Of a stretch of DNA of 64,000 nucleotides, positions 18,654-28,230 are shown piece by piece (the first letter of the stretch is position 1; each line of letters starts with the position of its first letter). The notes beneath the pieces were generated by a model. It was not told the origin of the DNA. It searched no databases and was given only the letters and a program-made list of their open reading frames with translations. Source of the DNA: Streptomyces iakyrus. Lineage in GTDB: Bacteria; Actinomycetota; Actinomycetes; Streptomycetales; Streptomycetaceae. Location: the NCBI RefSeq assembly GCF_000717055.1, contig NZ_JNXI01000014.1:124001-188000 (forward strand). The letters are read 5' to 3'. The translations under genes were made by a program, and so were the position numbers.

Positions 18654-18694
18654 GCAGCGGCGTCACCGTGACCTGAACACGGTGACGCCGCTGC
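18654..18694. terminator. Strong bidirectional terminator
   Basis: GCAGCGGCGTCACCGTG (18654-18670) and CACGGTGACGCCGCTGC (18678-18694) form a perfect 17-bp stem with a 7-nt loop, followed by AGTTTT. It ends the peptide operon and could also end the PPOX gene transcript coming from the right. Confidence 0.9.
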
Positions 18695-18777
18695 AGTTTT
18701 CAGGGATATTTCCGGGTATCGACCGCATGCGGTGGTGGCCGGATCCCATCGATCACCGGCGTGGATTTTCACTTCGC

Positions 18778-19194
18778 TCAACCCCGCCCCATCGCCCGCG
18801 TCAGGTGGATCTCGATCACCACGCGCGCCGGGTTCGGCGACGGCGTCCTGCCGTAGCGCTCCGCGTAGCGCCGCTCCGCCTCGGCCACCCGGTGCGGCTC
18901 GTCGCGGACGAAGGCCCGGCCCTCCAGCGTCGCCCAGCGGCGGCCCTCCAGCTGGCAGACGGCGACGGCCGCCCCCTGGTCCCCGGCCGCCCGCACGTAC
19001 CGCACCTTCGCGCTCGCCCGGTTGGTGATCACCCGAGCCAGCCGGGCCTCGGGATCGTATGTGACGCCGACGGGTACCAGATGCGGAGTGCCGTCCGGGC
19101 GGGGAGTCGTCAGGGTGCACAGGTGCCGCTCCCGCCAGAAGCTGAGATACGACGGGTCCGGAGCGCCGGGGTCGACGGAGTACTTGGTCGCCAT
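18778..19194 (-). CDS. Pyridoxamine 5-phosphate oxidase-like (PPOX, split-barrel flavin/F420) protein
   Basis: 138 residues with the split-barrel pattern of PPOX-class proteins: FWRERHLCTLTTPRPDGTPH near 19-38, LVPVGVTYDPE, ARVITNRASAKVRYVRA and AVCQLEGRRWATLEGRAFV. Actinobacterial relatives bind F420 or FMN and reduce or oxidise small molecules in the cytosol. It is a single gene, divergent from clpB, and the HAIR site at 19233 lies between the two promoters. Cofactor identity cannot be read from sequence alone. Confidence 0.75.
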   Translation of the reverse strand: MATKYSVDPGAPDPSYLSFWRERHLCTLTTPRPDGTPHLVPVGVTYDPEARLARVITNRASAKVRYVRAAGDQGAAVAVCQLEGRRWATLEGRAFVRDEPHRVAEAERRYAERYGRTPSPNPARVVIEIHLTRAMGRG

Positions 19195-19232
19195 GCCCCG
19201 GAACTTAGACCCCCGAACCTCCCGGAACCGTC

Positions 19233-19253
19233 CTTGAGTGCACTAGACTCAAC
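19233..19253. promoter_or_regulatory. HAIR (HspR) operator of clpB
   Basis: CTTGAGT-N7-ACTCAAC matches the HAIR palindrome at 13 of 14 positions. It lies 44 nt before the clpB start and in the short region shared with the divergent PPOX gene. Confidence 0.85.
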
Positions 19254-19297
19254 TTTGTGCAAGCCGTTCGGGTCAGTGCAAGGAGGAGAACGCGAAC

Positions 19298-21895
19298 GTG
19301 GACGCCGAGCTGACCAACCGGAGCCGGGATGCGATCAACGCTGCCAGCAACCGGGCCGTGACCGAGGGGCACCCCGACCTCACCCCGGCCCATCTGCTGC
19401 TCGCGCTGCTCCAGGGACAGGACAACGAGAACATCACCGACCTGCTCGCCGCGGTCGACGCCGACCAGGCCGCCGTGCGCGCCGGGGCCGAGCGCGTGCT
19501 CGCCGGGCTGCCGAGCGTGACCGGGTCGACCGTCGCGCCGCCCCAGCCCAACCGCGAGATGCTGGCCGTCGTCGCCGACGCGCAGGCCCGCGCCAAGGAC
19601 CTGGGGGACGAGTACCTCTCCACCGAGCACCTCCTGATCGCACTCGCCGCGAAGGGCGGCGCGGCCGGAGAGGTGCTGTCCCAGCAAGGGGCCGACGCCA
19701 AGAAGCTCCAGGCCGCCTTCCAGAAGACGCGGGGACAGCGCCGGGTGACCACGGCCGACCCCGAGGGGCAGTACAAGGCCCTGGAGAAGTTCGGGACGGA
19801 CTTCACCGCCGCCGCGCGGGAGGGCAGGCTCGACCCGGTCATCGGCCGGGACCAGGAGATCCGCCGCGTCGTGCAGGTCCTGTCCCGCCGTACGAAGAAC
19901 AACCCCGTCCTCATCGGCGAGCCCGGCGTCGGCAAGACCGCCGTCGTCGAGGGGCTCGCCCAGCGGATCGTCAAGGGCGACGTGCCCGAGTCGCTGAAGG
20001 ACAAGCGGCTCGTCGCGCTCGACCTCGGCGCCATGGTCGCGGGCGCGAAGTACCGGGGCGAGTTCGAGGAGCGGCTGAAGACCGTCCTCGCCGAGATCAA
20101 GGACTCCGACGGACAGATCATCACCTTCATCGACGAGCTGCACACGGTCGTCGGGGCCGGCGCGGGCGGCGACTCCGCCATGGACGCCGGCAACATGCTG
20201 AAGCCGATGCTGGCCCGCGGCGAGCTGCGCATGGTCGGTGCCACGACCCTCGACGAGTACCGCGAGCGGATCGAGAAGGACCCCGCCCTGGAGCGGCGCT
20301 TCCAGCAGGTGCTGGTCGCCGAGCCGACCGTCGAGGACTCCATCGCGATCCTGCGCGGGCTCAAGGGCCGCTACGAGGCCCACCACAAGGTGCAGATCGC
20401 CGACAGCGCGCTCGTCGCCGCCGCGTCGCTCTCCGACCGGTACATCACCTCCCGCTTCCTGCCCGACAAGGCCATCGACCTCGTCGACGAGGCGGCCTCA
20501 CGTCTGCGCATGGAGATCGACTCCTCGCCCGTCGAGATCGACGAACTCCAGCGCGCCGTCGACCGGCTGAAGATGGAGGAGCTGGCGATCGGCAAGGAGA
20601 CCGACGCGGCCTCCCGCGAGCGCCTGGAGAAGCTGCGCCGCGACCTCGCCGACAAGGAGGAGGAGCTGCGCGGCCTCACCGCCCGCTGGGAGAAGGAGAA
20701 GCAGTCCCTCAACCGCGTCGGTGAGCTGAAGGAACGCCTCGACGAGATCCGCGGCCAGGCCGAACGCGCCCAGCGCGACGGCGACTTCGACACCGCCTCC
20801 AAGCTGCTCTACGGCGAGATCCCCGCCCTGGAGAAGGAGCTGGAGGCCGCCTCCGAGGCCGAGGAGGAGGTTGCCAAGGACACCATGGTCAAGGAGGAGG
20901 TCGGCGCCGACGACATCGCCGACGTCGTCGCCTCCTGGACCGGCATCCCCGCCGGGCGGCTGATGGAGGGCGAGACGCAGAAGCTGCTGCGCATGGAGGA
21001 CGAGATCGGCAAGCGGCTCATCGGCCAGACCGAGGCCGTACGGGCGGTGAGCGACGCCGTGCGGCGCTCCCGTGCCGGGATCGCCGATCCCGACCGGCCC
21101 ACCGGCTCGTTCCTCTTCCTGGGCCCCACCGGCGTCGGCAAGACCGAACTGGCAAAGGCCCTCGCCGACTTCCTCTTCGACGACGAGCGGGCGATGGTCC
21201 GCATCGACATGTCGGAGTACAGCGAGAAGCACAGCGTGGCCCGGCTGGTCGGCGCCCCGCCCGGCTACGTCGGCTACGAGGAGGGCGGCCAGCTCACCGA
21301 GGCCGTGCGCAGGCGGCCCTACTCGGTCGTCCTGCTGGACGAGGTGGAGAAGGCCCACCCCGAGGTCTTCGACATCCTGCTCCAGGTGCTGGACGACGGC
21401 CGTCTGACGGACGGCCAGGGCCGCACGGTCGACTTCCGCAACACGATCCTGGTGCTGACCTCCAACCTCGGCAGCCAGTTCCTGGTGGACCCGATCACCA
21501 GCGAGGCCGAGAAGAAGGAGCAGGTGCTGGAGGTGGTGCGCAGCTCCTTCAAGCCGGAGTTCCTCAACCGCCTCGACGACCTGGTCGTCTTCGCCGCGCT
21601 GACCAAGCCCGAACTGGAGCGGATCGCCAAGCTCCAGCTGGAGCGGCTGGCCAAGCGGCTCGCCGAGCGGCGCCTCACCCTGGACATCACGCCCGAGGCC
21701 CTGGCGTGGCTCGCGGAGGAGGGCATGGACCCGGCGTACGGCGCCCGGCCGCTGCGGCGGCTCGTCCAGTCCGCCATCGGCGACCGGCTCGCCAAGGAGA
21801 TCCTGTCCGGGGAGATCAAGGACGGCGACACGGTCCGGGTCGACCGCTTCGAGGACGGTCTCCTGGTCGGCCCTGTCACGGGCAAGACGCTGTAG
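19298..21895 (+). CDS. clpB: Protein disaggregase ClpB (Hsp100)
   Basis: 865 residues, full length. The N domain ([20 protein letters not shown]) is followed by AAA1 with Walker A GEPGVGKT near 207, the middle coiled coil (about 400-530, rich in Lys/Glu/Leu) and AAA2 with GPTGVGKTE near 608 and [15 protein letters not shown]. It pulls proteins out of aggregates with DnaK-DnaJ-GrpE. The GTG at 19298 follows AAGGAGGAGAA. A HAIR site upstream places it in the HspR regulon together with the dnaK operon 8 kb away. Confidence 0.97.
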   Translation: MDAELTNRSRDAINAASNRAVTEGHPDLTPAHLLLALLQGQDNENITDLLAAVDADQAAVRAGAERVLAGLPSVTGSTVAPPQPNREMLAVVADAQARAKDLGDEYLSTEHLLIALAAKGGAAGEVLSQQGADAKKLQAAFQKTRGQRRVTTADPEGQYKALEKFGTDFTAAAREGRLDPVIGRDQEIRRVVQVLSRRTKNNPVLIGEPGVGKTAVVEGLAQRIVKGDVPESLKDKRLVALDLGAMVAGAKYRGEFEERLKTVLAEIKDSDGQIITFIDELHTVVGAGAGGDSAMDAGNMLKPMLARGELRMVGATTLDEYRERIEKDPALERRFQQVLVAEPTVEDSIAILRGLKGRYEAHHKVQIADSALVAAASLSDRYITSRFLPDKAIDLVDEAASRLRMEIDSSPVEIDELQRAVDRLKMEELAIGKETDAASRERLEKLRRDLADKEEELRGLTARWEKEKQSLNRVGELKERLDEIRGQAERAQRDGDFDTASKLLYGEIPALEKELEAASEAEEEVAKDTMVKEEVGADDIADVVASWTGIPAGRLMEGETQKLLRMEDEIGKRLIGQTEAVRAVSDAVRRSRAGIADPDRPTGSFLFLGPTGVGKTELAKALADFLFDDERAMVRIDMSEYSEKHSVARLVGAPPGYVGYEEGGQLTEAVRRRPYSVVLLDEVEKAHPEVFDILLQVLDDGRLTDGQGRTVDFRNTILVLTSNLGSQFLVDPITSEAEKKEQVLEVVRSSFKPEFLNRLDDLVVFAALTKPELERIAKLQLERLAKRLAERRLTLDITPEALAWLAEEGMDPAYGARPLRRLVQSAIGDRLAKEILSGEIKDGDTVRVDRFEDGLLVGPVTGKTL

Positions 21896-21907
21896 GACCG
21901 TCCCCGG

Positions 21908-22384
21908 TCACATCGTGAACGCCGAGAAGCGCACCAGCGCGGTCTCGGTGTTCTCGTACTCGACCCTCACCTGCACGACATGTGCCTCCGCCGTGCCGGG
22001 GAGGCCGTTCTCGTGGGTCACGTCGAGGCAGAGCGCCCCGCAGGCGCCGCCGCCCGTGCGGGGCTCCGGGGCGTTCGGGTACGTCTCGCGCAGCCAGTCG
22101 CGGACGTCCTCGCGCGGCATCCGCAGCACCGCCGCGTACGACGTGTCGATGCCCCGCTGCACGGTGCAGTCGTGGGCGCGGGCGGGCGCGGGTCGCTCGG
22201 CGGCGCCGAAGGCCAGGGCCTCGGTGCAGGGGACCGTCGCCGCCGCTCCCGTACGGGTGCCGTCGTCGTCCGACCAGGCCCACAGAAACAGGCCGGTGAT
22301 CAGGACGCCGAGGACGACGACCGGCAGTGCCAGGAACGGCAGGACGATGCCCCACCGGGTATGGCCTCGGCCCCCTGCCTGCAT
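21908..22384 (-). CDS. Single-pass membrane protein of unknown function
   Basis: 158 residues. A hydrophobic helix IVLPFLALPVVVLGVLITGL at about residues 13-33 anchors an exposed domain that contains four cysteines (VPCTEAL, HDCTVQRG, GACGALCLDV) and could be disulphide-bonded outside the cell. Motifs seen are EDVRDWLRETYPNAPEPR and VVQVRVEYENTETALVRF. It is convergent with clpB. No family is recognised. Confidence 0.6.
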   Translation of the reverse strand: MQAGGRGHTRWGIVLPFLALPVVVLGVLITGLFLWAWSDDDGTRTGAAATVPCTEALAFGAAERPAPARAHDCTVQRGIDTSYAAVLRMPREDVRDWLRETYPNAPEPRTGGGACGALCLDVTHENGLPGTAEAHVVQVRVEYENTETALVRFSAFTM

Positions 22385-22548
22385 GACTGCGCTCCCTTTG
22401 TCGGCTGCTCAGGAGGACGATCCGGGGTACCCGGAGGTTGCAGTTGACCGGATCGTGTCAGCCCAGGGCTGACAGGGTCTGTCGGGGCTTGCCACCCCCC
22501 TCCCCGCATGGGGGAGGATGGCGGAATCCGTACGAAGGGAAATTCACG

Positions 22549-23076
22549 GTGACCATCGACCCGTCCTCGATTCCGAACTTCGGGGGCCAGCCCGAGCCGC
22601 AGCCCGGCGGCCCGGCCGGCCCCGTCGTCCCGGATCAGGACCTCGTGAAGCAGCTCCTCGACCAGATGGAGCTCAAGTACGTCGTCGACGACGAGGGTGA
22701 CCTCGCGGCGCCGTGGGAGCAGTTCCGCACCTACTTCATGTTCCGGGGAGAGGGAGACCAGCAGGTCTTCTCCGTGCGGACGTTCTACGACCGGCCCCAC
22801 GAGATCGAGGCCAAGCCGCAGATCCTCGAGTCCATCGACGACTGGAACCGCCGCACCCTGTGGCCCAAGGTCTACAGCCACACCCACGACGACGGCACGG
22901 TCCGCCTGATCGGCGAGGCTCAGATGCTGATCGGCATGGGCGTGAGCCTGGAGCACTTCGTCTCCTCGACGGTCAGCTGGGTGCGCGCGGCGATCGAGTT
23001 CGACAAGTGGCTCATCGAGCAGCTCGGTCTCGAAGAGGAGATCAACGAGGCGGAGAAGCCCGAGGACGACGAGTAG
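22549..23076 (+). CDS. YbjN domain protein
   Basis: 175 residues from GTG 22549 with GAAGGGA upstream. After a proline/glycine-rich N-terminus the YbjN fold appears: LVKQLLDQMELKYVVDDEGD, FRTYFMFRGEGDQQVFSVRT, DDWNRRTLWPKVYSHTHDDG and VRLIGEAQMLIGMGVSLEHF. YbjN proteins resemble type III secretion chaperones and are thought to help partner proteins or stress responses; the actinobacterial role is not known. It is monocistronic. Confidence 0.8.
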   Translation: MTIDPSSIPNFGGQPEPQPGGPAGPVVPDQDLVKQLLDQMELKYVVDDEGDLAAPWEQFRTYFMFRGEGDQQVFSVRTFYDRPHEIEAKPQILESIDDWNRRTLWPKVYSHTHDDGTVRLIGEAQMLIGMGVSLEHFVSSTVSWVRAAIEFDKWLIEQLGLEEEINEAEKPEDDE

Positions 23077-23268
23077 GTCCCCCGCCGGGGCCACGGCGCG
23101 TCGGCGCGTATGAACGGGTACGCGCTGCACGCGCCGTCTGTCTTCTCGGATCCACCGGGCCCTTGTCGGCGAGGGTCCGGTCGGCCGCTGACCTCCTGAA
23201 AGAACCGGGGACAGAACTACCCGCCCACCCACCCTCCCCGCGCCGGAAGGCGGGCGTCACCCGTCCGA

Positions 23269-24273
23269 GTGACCAGCTTGCGGGGGTGGGACACGGACCG
23301 TTACGTTCGCCGCGACAACCGCAAACAGATACGGCCCCCGGCCGGGACGGCAATCCCGAACGAGGGCCTGACCGATCAGGAAGTGAACGCCTTCCCGATG
23401 GCTGACCCGCAGTCTAACGCGCGCCTGCGCGCCGGCGCCGGAGCTCCGACTACCGGCGTGATCCACGTACGCACCCGGCTGACGGCCGACTTCACGGTGA
23501 TCTCCAACGCCCTCGCCCAGCGGCGCGGCAGCGCGGTCACGATCGGCGTCGCGGCGTACATCGCCTCCCTCCCCGACGGCTCCCCCGTGACCATCACCGC
23601 CTTGTGCGAGCACTTCAGCGAGGGCGAGATCCTCATCTCGCGGGCGCTCAGGGACCTCGAAGCGGCCGGATACCTGGAGCGCCGCCGCGAACGGACGCCC
23701 ACCGGGCAGGTGCGTACCCGGACGTACTTCTACGCCGTACCGCGCGGTGAAGGCCCTGAGGACCCGCCCGAGCCGCCGGAGCCCCGGCCACGGAAGCGGT
23801 CCACCGTCCCGGAAACCCGACGGGAAGCGGCGTCCGCCCCGGCTCCGGAGGAACCCGGGAGCCCGGCACCCGCCCTCGCCGACGCCGACCCCGAGGCGGT
23901 CGCCGTACTGACCGCCCTGCGCCGGGTCGACCCCCGCTTGGTCCTGTCCGCGCAGGAGGCCGCCCGACTGGCACCGGCCGTCACCGAGTGGCTGGCGGCC
24001 GGGGTCGGGCCGCGGGAGATCACCGAGCTGCTGACCGTGAGGCTCCCCGACCGCTTCCGGGTTCGCCCGGCAAGCGTCCTGGCCTTCCGCCTCCGGGAAA
24101 CCCCGTTGCCCATGCCACTCCCCGCGCCGCTCCCTCTGGATGTCGAGCGCCCGGTCGTCCTGCCCTTCCAGACCTGCGACGGCTGCGAGCGCGCCTTCCG
24201 CGCCGCGGAGCCCGGACACTGCCGGAGCTGCCGGGACCGGCTCGGTGAGGAACACCTGCGCACGGCCGGCTGA
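23269..24273 (+). CDS. Winged-helix DNA-binding protein with C-terminal zinc ribbon
   Basis: 334 residues from GTG 23269; an ATG at 23398 is an alternative start. The core HTH region is RLTADFTVISNALAQRRGSA, TITALCEHFSEGEILISRAL and RDLEAAGYLERRRERTPTGQ, a MarR/replication-initiator-like winged helix. A disordered proline-rich linker follows, then a helical part (AVAVLTALRRVDPRLVLSAQ) and a CxxC...CxxC finger, CDGCERAF and CRSCRD, near the end. This architecture recurs in Streptomyces but has no settled function. It probably binds DNA as a regulator. Confidence 0.6.
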   Translation: MTSLRGWDTDRYVRRDNRKQIRPPAGTAIPNEGLTDQEVNAFPMADPQSNARLRAGAGAPTTGVIHVRTRLTADFTVISNALAQRRGSAVTIGVAAYIASLPDGSPVTITALCEHFSEGEILISRALRDLEAAGYLERRRERTPTGQVRTRTYFYAVPRGEGPEDPPEPPEPRPRKRSTVPETRREAASAPAPEEPGSPAPALADADPEAVAVLTALRRVDPRLVLSAQEAARLAPAVTEWLAAGVGPREITELLTVRLPDRFRVRPASVLAFRLRETPLPMPLPAPLPLDVERPVVLPFQTCDGCERAFRAAEPGHCRSCRDRLGEEHLRTAG

Positions 24274-24404
24274 GCGGGTGTGCGAGCTGTCCTACGACTC
24301 GGGCGGCAGAGGGCCCCGGTCACCGCGTACTGCAACGGCCCCCGCCGGGGCCGGTGACACGCGCTGTCCGCCGTATCCTGACCACACACGGGAAGGAGCC
24401 GTCC

Positions 24405-24959
24405 ATGAGCGTCGACGCGATCATGAACACCGAGTTCCCCAAGGGATACACGGTCCTGTTCGGAGCTGACGGAAAGGTGATCATGACTCCGCAGAGCTTC
24501 GAGCACTCCAGCACGATCAAGTCGATGCAGTACGACACGATCGTGTCCCTCGGACGCCATGCGAAGACCGCCTCCGACGTGTACATCGACTTCCCCGCCG
24601 ACGAGAACTCCGCTCCCGATCTTGCGATTCTCCGCGAAGACGCCCGCCGGGAGGGCAAGCGCTACAGCTTCGAGGACGTCCTGCTGATCTCCGAGGTCGT
24701 CTCGACCTCTTCCGCGCGCAAGGACTACGACGACTGCACCGCGAAGTACGGCCGCTACGGCATCCCTGTCTACCTGGTGGTGGACCCCTACACCCAGGAA
24801 GTCGTCCTCCACACCCAGCCGACCGGCAGCGGCTACATCGCGGCGCACACCCATAAGTACGGCACGGGCAAGCTCCCCATCCCCCTGGCCGACGGCCGCA
24901 CCTTCACCCTCGACCTCGACGAGCTCCCGCGCCCGGAGCCCGAGGGGGAGACCGGCTGA
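24405..24959 (+). CDS. Uma2 family PD-(D/E)XK endonuclease-like protein
   Basis: 184 residues from ATG 24405 behind GGAAGGAG. It has the Uma2 restriction-endonuclease-like fold: YIDFPADENSAPDLAILRED carries the conserved Asp, LLISEVVSTSSARKDYDDC carries Glu and Lys, and KYGRYGIPVYLVVDPYTQEV is the family signature helix/strand. Catalytic residues for metal-dependent cleavage seem present. Uma2 genes are very abundant in cyanobacteria and Streptomyces with unclear roles. A second member lies at 53700. It is a single gene. Confidence 0.8.
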   Translation: MSVDAIMNTEFPKGYTVLFGADGKVIMTPQSFEHSSTIKSMQYDTIVSLGRHAKTASDVYIDFPADENSAPDLAILREDARREGKRYSFEDVLLISEVVSTSSARKDYDDCTAKYGRYGIPVYLVVDPYTQEVVLHTQPTGSGYIAAHTHKYGTGKLPIPLADGRTFTLDLDELPRPEPEGETG

Positions 24960-25024
24960 CGCCGCACGTCGGCGCGGAAGCCGGTGAAGTGCCACTCGGG
25001 CAGCGAGTGCGGCCGGCCCGGCAA

Positions 25025-25063
25025 TTTCCGGAGGTGGGAATTCCGGAGGCGTGTTGATATCAA
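25025..25063. promoter_or_regulatory. Candidate operators before the OmpR-type regulator
   Basis: A 9-bp direct repeat TTCCGGAGG occurs at 25026-25034 and 25041-25049 (15-bp spacing), followed by a perfect 10-bp palindrome TTGATATCAA at 25054-25063. Together they lie 40-80 nt before the response-regulator start. They could be the autoregulatory site or the promoter core. Confidence 0.45.
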
Positions 25064-25102
25064 CGGCGCTGGAATCGTGCAGGGCCTCGCTGAGGAGAAT
25101 CG

Positions 25103-25792
25103 TTGAGCGCGCGCATCCTGGTCGCTGAAGATGACGAAAAACAATCTCGTCTCATCCGGATTTATCTGGAACGGGAAGGCAACACCGTGCAGGTCGTGGC
25201 CGACGGCCGGGCAGCGCTGGAACGGGCGCGTTCGACGGGGCCGGATCTCATCGTGCTCGATGTGATGCTGCCGCTCGTCGACGGGCTCGACGTATGCCGC
25301 ATTCTGCGTGCCGAGGCCCACGAGGTACCGATTCTGCTGCTGACCGCGCGCAGCACCGAGGAGGACATGCTCCTCGGCCTCGATCTGGGGGCCGACGACT
25401 ATCTCACCAAGCCGTACAGTCCCCGGGAACTCACCGCGCGCGTACGGGCGCTGTTGCGGCGCTCCAGGAAAGGTGGCCCGGCCGGAAGCGAGGTGCTGCG
25501 GGTCGGCGCGGTCGAACTGGACACCGCCCGCTTCGAGGTCCGGGTGGCAGGCCGTCCGGTGGCGCTGACCTCCAAGGAGTTCTCGATACTGGAGGCTCTG
25601 GCCCGCGAGCCGGGGCGGGTGTTCACCCGGGCCCAGATCATCGAGCGCGCCTTCGGTTTCGACAGCGACGTACTCGAACGCACGGTGGACGCCCATGTGC
25701 GCAACCTGCGCCGGAAGCTGGGGGACGACCCCGCCAGGCCGCGCCATCTGGAGACCGTGTACGGCCGGGGATACCGCATGGTGGACGGCTAG
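25103..25792 (+). CDS. OmpR/PhoB-type response regulator
   Basis: 229 residues starting at TTG 25103 with GAGGAGA 7 nt upstream. The receiver domain has the acidic pair in ILVAEDDEKQSR, the phospho-acceptor Asp near 51 in LIVLDVMLPLVDGLD, Thr in ILLLTARST and Lys in DDYLTKPYSPRELTARV. The C-terminal winged helix covers about 130-225: VALTSKEFSILEALAREPGR and LERTVDAHVRNLRRKLGDDP. Its likely partner kinase is encoded convergently at 25840, an unusual arrangement since such pairs are normally co-directional. Confidence 0.93.
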   Translation: MSARILVAEDDEKQSRLIRIYLEREGNTVQVVADGRAALERARSTGPDLIVLDVMLPLVDGLDVCRILRAEAHEVPILLLTARSTEEDMLLGLDLGADDYLTKPYSPRELTARVRALLRRSRKGGPAGSEVLRVGAVELDTARFEVRVAGRPVALTSKEFSILEALAREPGRVFTRAQIIERAFGFDSDVLERTVDAHVRNLRRKLGDDPARPRHLETVYGRGYRMVDG

Positions 25793-25839
25793 GTCTGCCG
25801 TCCGGATCACGCGAGCGGGCGGGTTGTCGACCGGGTCGA

Positions 25840-27474
25840 TCAGCCGGCGTCGGCCGACGGCCCGGTCGTGGCGAGAGTGACGGTGAAGGTCGTGCCGACG
25901 CCGACGGTGCTCTCCACGGCGATCGTCCCCTGGTGGTCGGTCACGATCTGGCGGGCGATGGACAGCCCCAGGCCACTTCCTCCGGTGTCGCGGCCCCGTG
26001 CCGCGTCCGCCCGCCAGAAGCGGTCGAAGAGATGCGGCAGGTCCTCGGCGGGTATTCCCTTTCCGGTGTCCCGCACCTGGAGGAAGGCGAGATCGCCGTG
26101 CCGGGCCAGGGCCAGTGTCACCGTGCCGCCCGGTGCCGTGGCCCTCAGCGCGTTGCCGACCAGGTTGCCGACGACCTGCCGCAGTCGGTCGGCGTCGGCG
26201 ACGACGTCCACCGGCCGCGGCGCCTCCAGCCGTAGCGCGACACCTGCCGCGTCGGCCTGGGCACGGTGAGCCGTGCCGGCGGCTTCGAGGAGCTCGCGCA
26301 GGTCGACGCGCACCCGGTGGTAGGTGAGCGCTCCGGCCTCCGCCAGCGCGAGATCCTGTAGGTCGTCGACGATTCGCTGCTGGAGCAGTGCCTCCTCGTG
26401 GAGGGAATCGAGGAGCTCCGGGGTCGGCTCGACGACCCCGTCCCGCAAAGCCTCCAGATAGCCGCGCAGATTGGCCAGCGGAGTGCGCAGCTCGTGGGCG
26501 ATGTCACCGGTGAGGCGGCGCTGGCGTTCCTCGCCGGCCTGTATGGACTCCGCCATCCGGTTGAAGGCACGGCCGAGTTGGGCGATCTCGTCCCGGCCGG
26601 AGACGGGCACCCGCCGCCCCAGGTCTCCCTCGCCCAGCCCCCCGGCAGCCAGGGTCATGGCACGGACCGGGCGCAGCACCGCCCGGCTCAGGAGCAGCGC
26701 GGCGAGCACGGCGGCGAGGGCGACGCCGCCTGCGACGGCCATCGTGGGTGCCGCGGCCAGGGCGGGCGGGGACTCGTCCCGGACGCCGATACGGATCACC
26801 AGGCGTGGCGGGGCGGCTGAGCCCACGCGCTCGTTGAACACGCGCCGCAGGCAGGTGGTGAACTGCTGCTCCGACTCGCAGGTCCGGATCGCCTCCAGGT
26901 CCTGCGGAGTTCGCGGGTCCGGTTCGCCTTCCGGCTCCTCGCACTGTTCCGGCCGGCGCTCTGCGCTGATCCGCGGCACGCCGGTGTCGTCCGGCCGGGC
27001 CGTCACCTCGGCCCCCGCCCGGGTCAGACAGGCCGCGTACACCGCTTCGGCGCGGTACTGGGCGATCGCGGTCGCCGTCAGCTTCATCGAGGTCCGCGGC
27101 AGCTGTCGCGCGGGGATCCGCAGGAGGGGACGCGGGTCGACCAGCACGGGCGGCTGGTTGCTCACCGGGCGGGGGGGACGGCCCTCGAGCGCGTCGGAGT
27201 CGGCGAGCAGGACGTCGTTCTCGGTGGCGACCCGGATGCGCTGGCCGGTGTCCTTGGCCAGGCGGCTCACCGTCGGCGAGAGGCCTTCCCAGGTGCCGTG
27301 CGCGAACCCGTACGCGCGGAGGTCGCCGGTGATCCGGGAGACCTCCTGCCGTCCCGCGGTGACACTCTCCTGGACCTGGCGGTTCGCCTGACGCAGGGTC
27401 AACCAGCCGGTGGCGGCGGTGGCGGCCATCGCGACCAGCATCAGCAGGCCGAGCACCCGAAGCCGGAAGCTCAT
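25840..27474 (-). CDS. Membrane sensor histidine kinase (BaeS/CpxA type)
   Basis: 544 residues. An N-terminal membrane helix (RVLGLLMLVAMAATAATGWL), a large extracellular sensor domain (about 30-215, with CEEPEGEPDPR and paired cysteines), a second helix near 240-260 and a HAMP segment precede HisKA, with His near 325 in GDIAHELRTPLANLRGYLEA. HATPase_c carries NLVGNALRATAPG, DTGKGIPAEDLPHLFDRF and GGSGLGLSIARQIVTDHQG. It should phosphorylate the regulator at 25103, with which it is convergent with 47 nt between. The stimulus is unknown; the Cys-bearing extracellular domain may sense envelope stress. Confidence 0.9.
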   Translation of the reverse strand: MSFRLRVLGLLMLVAMAATAATGWLTLRQANRQVQESVTAGRQEVSRITGDLRAYGFAHGTWEGLSPTVSRLAKDTGQRIRVATENDVLLADSDALEGRPPRPVSNQPPVLVDPRPLLRIPARQLPRTSMKLTATAIAQYRAEAVYAACLTRAGAEVTARPDDTGVPRISAERRPEQCEEPEGEPDPRTPQDLEAIRTCESEQQFTTCLRRVFNERVGSAAPPRLVIRIGVRDESPPALAAAPTMAVAGGVALAAVLAALLLSRAVLRPVRAMTLAAGGLGEGDLGRRVPVSGRDEIAQLGRAFNRMAESIQAGEERQRRLTGDIAHELRTPLANLRGYLEALRDGVVEPTPELLDSLHEEALLQQRIVDDLQDLALAEAGALTYHRVRVDLRELLEAAGTAHRAQADAAGVALRLEAPRPVDVVADADRLRQVVGNLVGNALRATAPGGTVTLALARHGDLAFLQVRDTGKGIPAEDLPHLFDRFWRADAARGRDTGGSGLGLSIARQIVTDHQGTIAVESTVGVGTTFTVTLATTGPSADAG

Positions 27475-27765
27475 CGCGTGCCACCACTGGGAGCTGTGAG
27501 GTGCGGGCGCCGGATGCTCGTCAAGGGGGCGCTTCCGGTCGAATGGACAGTGGAATGGCGCATTTCCTCTTCCGGTGTTTTCGGTCTCTCATGGGCAGTA
27601 ATTGGACGCTTGCGGGTGGAATGATTTCTTCAGTGTCTTTTCGGCTGTGATCGTACGGACGCCACTTGCACACCGATCGGTGCAGTGGTCGCTGTTTCAC
27701 TCAGGTGTCATTCAACGGCCTGGGGAAGCAGTGCCGCCAGAGAACGCATTCATGGGGGTTCAGAA

Positions 27766-28125
27766 ATGAAGCGTCGAATCGCGGCTGTCGTACCCGCCCT
27801 GGCGGCGGTGGCCATGGCCGTCCCGCTCGCCCTCTCCACCCCGGCGACCGCGGCCGCGTCCTGCGGCAGGACCGCCTCCGACATGGACAGCAGCGCCTGG
27901 AACAGGACGGCCAACGGAGCCAACGAGAGAAGCGGATCCAGCACCAGCTGTGCCAGCAACGGCATCGCCTACAACACCCACCGCCTCGACTACCACTGCT
28001 ACACGCGCATCGGCAACACCAGTGAGACGTGGACGTACCTCCGGAACGACACCACCGGTACGTCCGGCTGGGTCCGCGACGACCTGCTGAGCGACGGCGG
28101 CAGCCTCGTCTACTGCGGCTTCTAG
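27766..28125 (+). CDS. Small secreted SH3-like protein
   Basis: 119 residues from ATG 27766. A signal peptide (RIAAVVPALAAVAMAVPLAL, cleavage near ATAAAS) leads to a mature domain of about 90 residues with four cysteines (ASCGRT, STSCAS, YHCYTR, VYCGF) and a bacterial SH3-like pattern ETWTYLRNDTTGTSGWVRDD. Such small Streptomyces proteins may bind cell-wall peptides; the function is unproven. It lies divergent from the kinase gene and is followed by two hairpins. Confidence 0.65.
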   Translation: MKRRIAAVVPALAAVAMAVPLALSTPATAAASCGRTASDMDSSAWNRTANGANERSGSSTSCASNGIAYNTHRLDYHCYTRIGNTSETWTYLRNDTTGTSGWVRDDLLSDGGSLVYCGF

Positions 28126-28132
28126 TACGCTC

Positions 28133-28163
28133 GCCGGCCCTCCCTGAGGAGTGGTGGGCCGGC
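28133..28163 (+). terminator. Hairpin after the SH3-like gene
   Basis: GCCGGCCC (28133-28140) pairs with GGGCCGGC (28156-28163) across a 15-nt loop, 8 bp after the stop. Confidence 0.5.
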
Positions 28164-28176
28164 AGGACTGATGGTT

Positions 28177-28211
28177 CGTCAGGGGCGGTCTCGCCGAGGC
28201 CGCCCCTGACG
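28177..28211. terminator. Bidirectional terminator between the SH3-like gene and the ABC operon
   Basis: CGTCAGGGGCGG (28177-28188) and CCGCCCCTGACG (28200-28211) form a perfect 12-bp stem between the convergent genes ending at 28125 and 28231. Confidence 0.75.
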
Positions 28212-28230
28212 CGTGCGAGGGACGGGCCGC

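Noticed and set aside
22549-23076. Type III secretion chaperone
   Set aside because: YbjN shares that fold, but there is no secretion system nearby and actinobacterial YbjN proteins are widespread.
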